Assembly (NCBI GenBank): GCA_020744225.1
Contig: JAGMWG010000007.1
Coordinates: forward strand, 1,816,307 to 1,880,306
DNA: 64,000 nt
Direction of reading: 5' to 3'
Source of the DNA: Paraphoma chrysanthemicola
Lineage: Eukaryota; Ascomycota; Dothideomycetes; Pleosporales; Phaeosphaeriaceae
The notes under the pieces: model-generated
What the model was told of the DNA's origin: nothing
Seen by the model: the letters and a program-made list of their open reading frames with translations, nothing else
Databases searched by the model: none
Made by a program: the position numbers and the translations under genes
Shown: positions 32,907-44,559 of the stretch, one piece after another
Position numbering within the stretch: the first letter of the stretch is position 1
Layout: every line of letters begins with the position of its first letter

Positions 32907-35089
32907 CTTTAAACACTCTTAAGATAAGTAATATAGAAATAGATACTCTAACCTCTATTATAGCTAGCAAAGCCGCTACTAAGAGACAAATCTCTAACAA
33001 CTTCTATAGAGACTAGGCTATACTTAAATTATAGATTATGTAATAAGACCTTTACTTTTATCTCTATAATACAATTAATAAAGTAAATAAGATTATTAAT
33101 ATAGTTACGACTATAAAAGAAAAGGCGCTTAATTAGGTAACTCTAAAACTTAAATAATACTTTAATAGCAACATATAAGACTTAGCTAACACCTAGATTA
33201 TTAAAGACTATAATAAGTTTAAAGAAGCCTTTAGAAAAGCATTCTCTATTACTAAGAAACTAACTATTATAGAAGGTAAAATCTAACGCCTCTAACAGAC
33301 CTAGTCTGTAAAAGACTACGCTAACCTATTCTAATAATATTCTAAACATACAGAATAGAATAATAAAGCTCTTATATAAATGTTCTAATAAGACCTTAAG
33401 TTTAGCGTCTACAAAGAACTTATACGCAGCGCAGCTAATATTACTAGCCTAGATAACTTAATTAAAGAAGCTACTAGAATTAATAACAAACTACTTAAAT
33501 TAGAATTAGAAACTAATACCTTTACTTTAACGCGCTAATAGAGTAAGTACAAACAGTCTTATAAACTTAAGAACTATAAGCTTAAGAAGTAATTCTACTC
33601 TAAGAAGACACTAGAATATTATAGATTTAGAGAAGTAGAATTAATAGACGTTAACGCTATTAAGTATAGAAAGCCTAGTAATAGTTACAAGAAACCTATA
33701 CAAGGTAAACATAAGACTAGTATAAAGAAAATAAGAACCTATTATAACTACAGTAAACTAGAATATTTAGTAAAGAATTACTAAATAAAGAATAAGATTA
33801 TTAAAATAATTAACATAATTAAATATAACTAGAACAGAGAAGAAACAGAATAAGATATAGTATCTAATTCTAATAAAGATACACCTACTTTAGATAATAA
33901 AGAAGAACTTACTATACAGTTCTCTCGTCTAAGTATCTAAGAAGAATCTAATCTAGAACTATTAATTACCTACACTCCTACACTATACTCTAGGATAAAA
34001 GTTAAGATTATGTAAGATAACGCTACAACTCTAGCGCTAGAATTACTACTTTACTACTAAGATGTAGCAAACTAGCTTATATATTCTCTACTAGAAAGTC
34101 TAACGCTAAAATATAAAAATACTACCTTAGTATAACTAAGAGATAGACACGTAACACCTATATGTGTATAGAAAAATAACAAAATATATAGGTATAACTA
34201 GAAATGTAAGTAAGACACGAAATTAAGAAAATAATTCTTCTAACTTAACCTAGAAAGTAAGGAATTTACAGAATTTACGACAAAAAACAGCTAATAAATC
34301 TAGAAAAGTTTCTTCTAACTTTCTAACATTATAAGAGAAATAAAGAAAGAAGACAAAGAAAGAATCTTCTTAGACTAGTACTATAAAGCTATAAAACAAT
34401 TACTAAATTAAGTAAAAATAGCTAATAATAGTTAAGCACTACTAGTATAATAAGACGAGAACTATAACACACCTTACAACTATACACCTCTAAGAAGTAA
34501 GAGAAAAAAGAGATACTCTTAACGTAGTAACTAACCTAAGTAGAGATTAGAAGAGAAAGACTAGGTAACTAAGAAATACAAAGTATACAAAGAAGCTAAG
34601 AAGATTAATAACAACTCTAATAATATTGTAATTATCCTAAGACTACTATATTTTATAGATCTAAGAAACCTACTCTATACTAACATAAGCTATACAGCTT
34701 ATATACATAATTAGTACTTAATATACTACTCTAATAAAGAAGTAACAGAATAGTTTCTAACTAGAAAATCTAAATGTAAGTAGTAGTAGTTTAATTACTC
34801 TAAAGATATATACAAATTTTACCTCTAGAATAAATAAGTAATAGATACCTTCTTAGGCAGGAACTTATAAAAAGAATAGACGCTCTAAATTCTAATAGTT
34901 AATAGAGAATACCTTAACTAAATATAGTAATTGTGCATAAATAGAGATTATACTAGATACTAAAATAACAAAATTGCAAACAGATTTAAAGGCGAGAAGT
35001 CTTTTTTAGACCTAAATTAACTTATAAGTAGGAGTACAACAATATTAACTTAGTACTACTTAATAAACTTCTAATAAAGATTAAGAAAG

Positions 35090-38000
35090 TAAAGATAAAA
35101 GTATTAATAAATTTAGAATCTGTAAGTAACTACATATCTCCTAACGCAGTTAAATAAGCTAGCCTTAAGACTAAGTTAAAAGAAAATCTATATTACGTCT
35201 AAGTAGCTACTAGAGAAATAATACTAGGATAGTTAGTTATTACGTACAAGATAACAACTAATATCTATATTAACAGATACTAGATAAAGGTAACTCTAGA
35301 CGTTCTAAGCTTAGCTAGTAAAGATATTATATTAGAGCTTCTCTAGTTAAAGAATATAAACTCTAGAATAGATTAGGTAAATAATACACTATTCTTTAAC
35401 AGACATATAGCTATATATAGACCTTACTCTATATATAAGCAAAGTCTAGTAGTAGAAAAGAAGATAATAAATAAGATTACTTTAAATAAGACGTACTACT
35501 AGAAAAGTAAAGCAGTTAGCCTAATAGATAAAATAAAAAAGACTATACAGGTTATAAAGAAAGAAGACGTTCTTTTACTAGTTCTAAAGATCTACTACTA
35601 ATAGAGACACATGTTTAAGAAACCTGCAGATTAAGTAGTATTACTAGAATATAAACTATAGAATTACAAGATTAACTTAGAAGAAGGCAAAGAACTACTC
35701 TTCTTACTAATATATAGATTATTAAAACTCTAACTAAAAGTAGTATAAGAATACGTTAATAAAAACCTAGCTAAAGAATACATCTGCAAATTAGAATTAC
35801 TAGCAGAATTTCTTATTCTCTTCGTACTAAAGAAAGATAGAAGTTTACAACTATGCGTTAACTATTATAAATTAAACGCGATAATACGAAAAAATAGATA
35901 CCTACTACTAAATATCTCTAAGCTACAAGACTAACTCTTAAAAGCTAAGATCTTTACCTTACTAGACTTACGCAATAGGTACTATTAAGTTAGAATTAAG
36001 AAAGAAGAAGAATAAAAGACAGCGTTCTAAACAAGATATAGCTACTACGAGTACTACGTTATACTATTTAGATTAACTAATACTTCTACAACCTTTTAAG
36101 TACTAATTAATAATATACTAAGAAAGTATCTTAATATATTTGTTATAGCTTACCTTAATAATATTCTTATATACTTAAAAAATAAGAAAGACTATAAAAA
36201 ACACGTTAAGACAGTACTAGAATACCTTAACAAATATAACCTACGCCTAAAACTGTCTAAGTGCAGTTTTTATAAGAAAGAACTAGACTTTTTAGAGTAT
36301 ATAGTAGGTATCTATAAAGTATAGATTAGTAAAGAAAAGATCTATACTATTAAAGAATAAGTAGTACTAAGAAATATTAAAGATATATAATTCTTTCTAG
36401 AATTTACTAACTTTAATAGAACGTTTATTAAGAACTACTTCTAAATTACTATACTACTTACAAAACTTACACAAAAAGAAGTAACGTAGAGATAGAGTAA
36501 ATTATAGTAGAAAGTGTTTAAATAACTTAAGTAAGTATATATAGAGAAACTAGTACTTAAGATATTTAAGCTAAACAAACTATCTTAGTTAGAAATAGAT
36601 GCCTCTAATCTAGTAATAAGCGCTACATAGATATAGCTACATAATAGAAAATAGTACCTAGTAGTATACTACTCTAAGAAGTTTAGTAGAGCAGAAGAAA
36701 GATATAATATACACGATAAAGAACTACTTACTATAGTAGAAGTACTTAAATACTAGAAGATCTACTTATATAGTAGCTCTAAGCTTAAGATCTTTACAGA
36801 CTATAAGAACCTATAGTACTTTATAATAACAAAAGTACTTAATAGATAATAAGTTAGATAGTTAGAATTACTAGAAGAACATAAGTTTAAGATTACTTAT
36901 ACTCTAGGAAAAGATAACAGCAGAGTAAACGCCTTAAGCTAATAATATAATATTGCAGGCATAAAAATAATTAAGAAAGGTACTATTCTTAAGACTAACT
37001 AAGATAGATCTTTTAGTGCTGTAATTAAAGTTAATAATATTATAATAATTACTAACAAAGTTCTAGAGAAACTATAAGAAGCTATTATCTAAGATTATTA
37101 TAATAACCTAATCTATAGACACCTAAGAGTATTACATACTATAGAAATAATATAGTGCAATTATAGCTTTAAGAATATAAAGAATAAGATAAGCGCTTAT
37201 ATTAAGAAGTGCGCTAACTATTAGAAAAATAAGTACAGTATACATACACTATACAGAGAAATGTAAGCTCTAGAAATACCTAACAAACTCTAAACTAATA
37301 TCTTAATAGACTTTATTATAGAATTACTAGAATTATAAGACTCTGTAACTAATATTATATACAATACTATACTAGTAGTTATAGATAGGTTTACTAAAGT
37401 AATAGAAGTAATACTCTTTAGAAGAGATTATACAGTAAAATAACTAGGCTATATTATTAATAATAAAGTAATCTACTATTATAGAATTCTAAAAATAATT
37501 ATAAGTAACTAAGATAAGCTATTTACGTTAAACTATTAGGCTACACTTATAGAAGCAATTAGTATCTAAAGAAAGCTATCTACAGTATACTACTTAGAAA
37601 CTAATAGATAAATAGAAAGAATAAACAGAATACTTAAGGCCTACTTATAAACTTACCTAACTCTAAGATAAGATAACTAGGTATTACTATTACTTACAGC
37701 GTAACTAGTGTATAATAATAAGATATTAGAATTAATAGAAAGAACACCGTTCTTTACTAATTATAGAAGACACCTATATCTCTTTAAAAGAACGTTACTT
37801 AGCCTAAATACTAAAGCTATACTGTAAACAGTAGAAGAAATTAAGAAAACTTATAAAGAAATGTAAGACTATATTAAGAAGATATAATACTAAAGTATCT
37901 TATATACTAATAAGAAATAAAAAACAGCTCTTTAACTAAAAAAGAAGAATAAAGTATACTTACTTATAAGAAATTTACAAACTAAACAACTAAGTAAGAG

Positions 38001-38340
38001 GCTAGATTACGTTAAAATTAGACTATTTTTAGTTCTTAAGAAAAATAGCCCTATAATATATACATTAGATCTACTTAAGAACGCAAAAATACACCTAAGG
38101 TTCTACGTTAAGCTATTAGAACTAGCTAACTCTAATACACTACTACAGCAAATCTTTTACTATGTAACTAAGAAAGAAAATAAATTTAAAGTTAAAAAGA
38201 TCTTAGACTACTAAGATACTAAGTAGATTAAGCTATAAGAATACTTAGTTAAATAGTTAGAATACGATAATACAGAGAATATATAAGAACTAGAAAATAA
38301 CTTCTAAAACTGTAAATAACGCATTAAGAAATACTAGAAA
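35090..38340 (+). pseudogene. Gypsy chromovirus pol remnant (PR-RT-RH-IN-chromodomain)
   Basis: The polyprotein can be followed by eye in one orientation. A protease-like patch is at about 35100-35160 (SVSNYISPNAV). Reverse transcriptase runs from about 35820 to 36480, with FTLLDLRN-like and AYLNNILIY (36148-36174), where both catalytic Asp of YLDD are Asn. RNase H follows (LEIDASN, then DKELLTIVE, 36590-36950). Integrase spans about 37070-38160, with IDFIIELPE and VVIDRFTKV. The chromodomain appears at about 38180-38330 (EYLV...LEYDNTEN). In-frame TAA and TAG stand for Gln and Trp codons throughout, so no product is made. Confidence 0.85.
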
Positions 38341-39087
38341 AGAATAAAATAGAACTCTAGTTACTAACTTTATAAACTACTACTAACTACTAATACAGTA
38401 CTACTAACGTTCTCTAACTTCTAGAAATCTAGAGAGAACTCTTTAAAAGCTCTCTAAGTAGTAGGTAATAACTATAAGGCTAAACTAGCAGAAGAACTAT
38501 TAAACGTTATAGTCTCTAAAGCCTCTTATTCCTCTAGTTTCTAGATATTTTACTTCTTTATAGTAATTGTATTATTAGCGCAATAATTTAATAAATCTAT
38601 TTATTACTATAACTACTCTTCTTTTACTTACGCAACGCGTAAATCCTTAAGAGCTGCCTTATGCGCCTTAAAAGCAGCTTTCTACTTATTATATAACTCT
38701 TATATTTACTTCTTTAACTTTTCTTTCTCTACTGCTAGCTACTTAAACTTAGATTGTGTAACCCTAACGTTACAACACTAGCTAAGTTAATTATAGACGT
38801 TACATTTCTCTAAACAAACATAAACCTAATAAACGTAGTTCTTTACAACATAAGTTAAACATTTCTATACTATCTCTTTACTAAAAACGTTAATAAAATC
38901 TATAAGATTGTAATATTATAAGATACTTTTAGCTAGAGGTTTCTTAAGTTATAAAGTAGACTACTTAGGTATAATAGAATAAACGAAGACTAATAGCCTC
39001 TTATAATATAGGTACTACTTAGTTATAAAGTAAGCTAAGCTATAATTACGTAACTTAAGAATAAGTCTTAAAGAAAGAAGAAGATAG

Positions 39088-39587
39088 TATTACAGTTACC
39101 TTAAGAAGTAGACTAGAAGTAGCTAATTGTACTCTAATTAGATGCTAACGAGTTACTAATAAGAAGCTTATAGAAACTAACTATAATACTATACTACAGG
39201 GCTATAAGTTACGTAACTTAATTAGTATACTAGACTATGTTAAGTACTAAGTAAACTAAGTAGACTAAGTACTAAGCAATACTAATTATACTAATTAACT
39301 AAACATACCTTACTTAGTTACTAGACCTTCTCTAGTATATAAACATAGGTAATAAGCTTATATAGCTTATTATGTTTAACTTAGTATTTAATCTATAACT
39401 AGTTACTACTCGCACTTAACTTATAGTTCTCTCTATCTGTATTAGTGTAACCTTCTACTATTAATTACTATTCTCTTAATCTATCTTATAGCAACCTTAT
39501 CTAATTCTCTCTAACACTTTATTCCTAAGAACTAACTATAGAATCTTAAGTACACGAAGCCTACTTCTAACTTTAGGTCTCTTTATA
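39088..39587 (+). repeat. 3' LTR of the Gypsy chromovirus
   Basis: 500 bp, colinear with 32407-32906. Differences are mostly C/T and G/A. Confidence 0.92.
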
Positions 39588-40192
39588 ATACGTTAAGTTT
39601 AAAGAGACGTATAAAGTTAGTAAGACGTAGTACTTACTTATACGTAGTACTTACTTATACGTAGTACTTACTTATAAACTATATTATCTTAACTATATAA
39701 TATAATATTAAATAACTAAGAAGATAGAATTAAGTTTACTCTTAAGATCTATTCTATATACTAGTTTTAAAGCTTATAATATATAGCTACTATCTTTAAT
39801 ATTAATTACTAATATCTTTCTAATTAGCTTTATAAAATTACTTTATACTCTAAAACTTATCTAAACTTCTATAAGCTTACTATAACTAAAAAGTAGATAA
39901 TTATCTAATATATTCTTAATCTTAATTTATAAGAATTTATACTCTAACTATATAAAATAGTAAATATAGCTAATAAGATACTAAGTATATATAGTAGAAA
40001 GTCTATTAGTAAGTACTAGACTAAGTACTTTATAACGCGCTTAGCTAAGCTTAAAATAGTCTTTAATTAAGCTAAGAATAAGTAAAGAATACTATAGAAA
40101 GATCTTATATTTATTAGTATATAGTTTAAGCTAGTAAAGAAAACTAAAGTAAAGTATAGTATTTATAATTATAATAAGCTAAAGCCTAATTA

Positions 40193-40476
40193 CTAGTAAG
40201 TTATTAATAGGTAGTTTAGAATCTATTTTACTATTTATAGTATATAGAAGTAAGTAATAAGATAGAGAAGATTTCTTTATATTAGCTATTAAGTATCTAC
40301 CTTACTAGTTTTCTATCTTTTTCTTCTTTTTTATATTGTATTATCTTCTTTTTCTCTTCTTATAATATTAAAATACTCTTATAAAGACTAGATAATTATA
40401 TAATCTACTTATATATATTAAGAAAATTAAGAACTCTATGTAATACAAACTAAATATATTACTTTATATAATAGTA
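40193..40476 (-). repeat. ~285-bp dispersed repeat, copy 1 (inverted)
   Basis: The reverse complement matches 50531-50815 over nearly its whole length. It abuts the truncated Pogo-type copy on its left. It may be a solo LTR or a short non-autonomous element; ends are not resolved. Confidence 0.7.
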
Positions 40477-40780
40477 CACTAGTTTCTTAATAATATCTTA
40501 GTATACTAAGAGACTTTAGCTAAATATAAGTGTTTATCTAATAAGTAAATACTTCTAATTAGTTATAGTACTTAGAGTTTACACTAGTAAATATATTATT
40601 ATCTAAAGCTTATATAGCTCTTCTCTTTATAAAATATAATTACTAGTATACTTAAGTAATAGCTTCTTAAGCGTAGCTTCTTATATTTTATATTTAATTC
40701 TAATTAATAGAGTTTCTTATAATACTTTATTACTAATAATATATATTAGCTTATTCTAACTATCTCTACTAGATTATATA
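40477..40780. other. Unassigned RIP-mutated sequence
   Basis: About 300 bp of AT-rich sequence between two identified elements. I see no match to other parts of the window. Confidence 0.4.
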
Positions 40781-42629
40781 ACGTATTCTACTAGTAAATC
40801 TACTATACTAGTAAACTTACTATTTCTTCTTAGTATAACTAATACGTATTATAAATCTTTAATTTTATTACTATTAAATAAGAAGCTAGTATATACTATA
40901 CTAGTATCTAATTTAGAAGATACTTCTATATTCTTTCTATACGTTTACGTATTATACTTAGTTCTACTATAGTTTCTATAGTACTATATAGCTAGTTATA
41001 CTAGTTCTTAATTACTACTACTATAAGCTCTCTTTAATTACTAAGATACTATAAACGTCTTAGTAGCTACTTATACTACTGTAGTTCTATACTCTAAGAT
41101 ACTACTTATTTAGAGGCGCTTTCTTTTATATAATTTCTACTTAGTTATTACTACTAATTACTCTTTAAGCTTATAATTATATATAGTAAGTAGAGTATTT
41201 TAGTATAGTATAAGTTTAGCTTCTTTTATAAGCTAAGAGAAGCTAGTCTAGACTATAATTAGTAACTAAGTAAAAGACTTACGTATAAGCTTTAATTAAG
41301 ATCTAAACTTATATGTATTACTTAGAGTCTTTAACTACTATAGTATCTCTAGAAGAAGAAGTTCTAGTAGAGTATATAGGCGCACTTTAAGATAATCTAA
41401 TACTATTTATATATTTAAAGAGACTAGCTCTACTATCTTAAAGATCTTTTAGTAGTTATTCTTTATAAATATATTAAAAAATATATCTTTAAAGATAGAG
41501 AGAAAGTTTTTCTTATTAATATAGAAGACGTATTAGTATACTAAGTTTCTAATGCGCTAGAAGTACTTATACTTTAGTAGTAAAAAGTAGACTATATTAA
41601 GTAGCTAAAGAATATATAATAAATAAGTAGGTATATAGAAAGTTAGAATCTTATTTTTAAAGTAGTAGTTCTTAAAATTCTAGTTAAGATAGCTTTTATA
41701 GCTATCTAAGATAAGTAGCTTATAGTCTCTTACTTAATGCGTCTTTATATATATATTAAAGTACTTTAACTACTCTAGACTAAGCGCGTTATTTATCTAG
41801 CTATTCTTAGAGACTAAGAGCTTCTAATTACGTAGTATTAAGATCTTCTTATACTACGTAGAGATATAAACGTATCTTTTATAGATAATAAAGAGTAAAG
41901 TTATATACTTAGTAGTATATACGCTCTAGATAACTATTACTTACTTATAATTACTTAGCTAGATTAGATTAGATCTTACGCGTCTCTCTACGCCTATAAT
42001 AACTTCTATAGACTTAATTATACTTATCTAGAAGCTAGTCTTATTAAAGTTATATACGTTATTATTATAAATACTATACTTAGCTTTAGTCTTCTCTACT
42101 AGCTTAAACTATACGCTAATAACTATAGAGTCTTCTTATAGTATTCTCTACTTATTCTTAGCTTAATTAAAGGCTATCTTAAGCTTAGCTAAGTACGTTA
42201 TAAAGTGCTTAGTCTAGTTCTTACTAATAGGCTTTCTACTACGTATACTTAGTATTTTATTAGCTATATCTATTACTTTATATAGCTAGAGCGTAAATTC
42301 TTATAAATTAAGGTTAAGAATATATTAAATAATTATCTACTCTTTAGTTATAGTAAGCTTCTAGGAATTTAGATATATTTTAAGATAAAATAGCACTTCT
42401 TTAGTGCGCTTATTAAGAGCTTAGTATTTAATATTTTAGATAGTAGTAGTAGCTTAGTAGCTTTAAAATTATTCTAACTAATAGATAATAAGAGTAAGCT
42501 AAAGTCTACCTTTATATTTAAGTAATAACGTATTAAGTAGTTAAGATATTATACATAGAGATAAGTAGTAAAAGTCTTAGTATATTTTAGTAAGTTTACT
42601 AGTATAGTAGGTTTACTAGTAGAATACGT
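40781..42629 (-). mobile_element. Fot1/Pogo-type copy 3, 1849 bp
   Basis: Flanked by TA (40779-40780; 42630-42631). Terminal inverted repeats of about 40 bp begin ACGTATTCTACTAGTAAA at each end and contain two 17-bp units (40789-40822 and about 42588-42621). The minus-strand transposase shows LLILDSYKSYL near 41715-41685, where the catalytic Asp is still encoded although the following Gly and His are lost. Same length class and orientation as copies 1 and 2. Confidence 0.88.
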
Positions 42630-44559
42630 TAGTAGTTAATCTCTATATAAAATTAGTATTAATTTATTAACTATAAGCTCTTTAGATAATAACTAGGTAT
42701 ATAAGTAATTATAAGATTACTAGTCTAGAGCTATAGTATTATAAAATATAAAGCTAAATATACTACTAGTCTTACGTAATATCTAGAAGAATAAGAATTT
42801 AGTAACTAGAGCTAAGAACCTAGATTATAAACTAAAGACTATTTAGAGAAACTTTTATAAGTAAACCTTAATAAATAGAAGTATAAGTTCTACTAGATTA
42901 TAATACTTATTATAAGAAGTAAATAGTAGTAGTTAAAGCTCTATAAGTTTTCTTAGAATTAAGAAGTAAATAATAACTCTTATAAGATAACTATATAAAG
43001 ATATAAAGTCTTATAATTAGATAGTCTAAGTAAGTATTATAAAAAAGTTCTATTAGTCTTTTACTAAATAAAGTATAGACTATAATATACTACTAGAATT
43101 ACTAGTTAAAGAGTAGTTATAAGTATAAGATTAACGTAAGTTTCTAAAAGACGTAATATATAATAACTACTAATAGTTATTTAGAAGTCTTACTATAGAA
43201 GTAAGCTATAAAAGCTCTATATAGAAATAGACTATAAAAGTTCTACTTATTCTTACTATAGAGAAGTAGACTATAATATAGAAATCTTAAGAGAAGTACT
43301 ACTACTAAGTTATAAGTATAAAGAGATATAATAAATAATTAATAACTAAGAGCTAATTAGAAAACTTATATAAAGTAAGTATATATATAGTTAAGTAAAA
43401 TACTATTATATAAAGTAATAAATAATTAGAAAATAAATAATAACGCTCTTAATCTAAATATAAATAAGCTTACTACTTAGATATTAACTAAGTACTTATT
43501 AGAAGTATTAGACTTAGTAATATAAGAGAGTATTATTAAGATACTAAAAAATAATAAGTAGAAAGATACTACTATTATACTAATAATTAGTAAGATTACA
43601 AAATAAACTAAAGATATTACTAAGAGTAAAAACTTACTAAGAAGCTTTCTAAAGACTTATTAGAACTCTATAGTAACTCTAATAACTAAGATAATTAAGT
43701 TACTTATACGATTAATAAACTAACTTAATATACTTAAATAGTATTAAGTATCTCTATTAAGTACTTAGGTACTAATACTTAAAAGTCTTCTAAACTCTCT
43801 TATAAGTACTTAAGTAATATATAGTTAATATAAATTTCTAGATTCTAAGTACTTTAATAGTACTTATATAAATTATCTAGAGTAGAAATTTAAGTATAAA
43901 GATAAGCTTAAATATAACTTATACTTATACTCTTCTAAAGATACTAAGATATATTATATTCTAAGCTATACTAAGAATAAGATAAACTAGATTCTTTTAC
44001 TTTAGATACTAAAGAATAAGCTAAACTTTATTAAAGAGCTATAAGAATATATAGATACCTAATTCTTAGATATATACTAGTAGAAATACGTACTTAATAA
44101 ACTATAATACTTAAAGTAAGATTACTAGCTAGTCTATAATTATATCCTAAAGTTTAACTAACTATATATAAAATTAGAGTAGAAGTTTAGTAAGCTAATT
44201 CTCTAAAAGATATTTAGTAGAAGTCTTAGTATAGAACTCAAATTACTTATACTACGTACTCTAAAGAGCTATATCTTTAAGAAGTATACTAATAAAGCTA
44301 TTAAGATCTTAGATAATCTCTATAGAATTAACCTAAATAGTAGAGTATAAGAGAAGTATACACTAAGTACTTAGTATTACTAAGAATAGAGCTAAAGAGA
44401 TTATAGATACTAGCTATAACGCTAGAGAGAACTAAGCTATACTTAGACTATCTCTCTACTAGAAGATATAGACTAAGAAGTTATAAAGACTAACGTAACT
44501 TACTATCTAGTATATAGTCTTATCTAATATATAGTTTTACTATAATACTAATATTTTAC

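Larger units (their letters stand above)
32407..39587 (+). mobile_element. Gypsy chromovirus (7181 bp), complete structure, lightly RIP-mutated
   Basis: Matched 500-bp LTRs and the duplicated target ATACG (32402-32406; 39588-39592) define the element. Between them lie gag (about 33.0-34.9 kb), protease, reverse transcriptase, RNase H, integrase and an integrase-linked chromodomain, in Ty3/Gypsy order. Unlike its surroundings it keeps many CpA and TpG pairs, so it has seen less RIP. It sits inside Fot1/Pogo copy 2. Many TAA and TAG stops make it non-functional. Confidence 0.93.
24642..39679 (-). mobile_element. Fot1/Pogo-type copy 2, net 1859 bp, split by two Gypsy elements
   Basis: The left end (GTATAAGTAAGTACTA units at 24642-24677) and right end (three units of GTAGTACTTACTTATAC-type at about 39629-39679) are inverted copies, both flanked by TA (24640-24641; 39680-39681). 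Removing the Gypsy elements at 25079-31066 and 32407-39587 and one copy of each 5-bp target duplication leaves 1859 bp, one base from copy 1. The transposase reads on the minus strand; the DGH-type motif survives as a decayed relic near 31545-31520 (LNSYKSY). Both Gypsy insertions are therefore younger than this copy. Confidence 0.85.
24564..40192 (+). mobile_element. Inverted Fot1/Pogo-type partial copy, split by the element at 24642-39679
   Basis: It starts with two 17-bp units (TAGTAAGCTAGCTATAT and a near copy, 24565-24598), runs to 24641, and resumes at 39682. From 39682 to about 40110 it matches the reverse complement of roughly 42560-42110, so it lies inverted to its relatives. It ends near 40192 where another repeat begins; its right terminus is missing. 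Sequence between the two parts belongs to later insertions. Confidence 0.6.

Noticed and set aside
41460..42400. A fairly open plus-strand frame in Pogo-type copy 3, first suspected to be an unknown or tyrosine-recombinase protein
   Set aside because: Related copies show clear DDE transposase motifs on the opposite strand, so the plus frame is a by-product of stop-poor AT-rich sequence.
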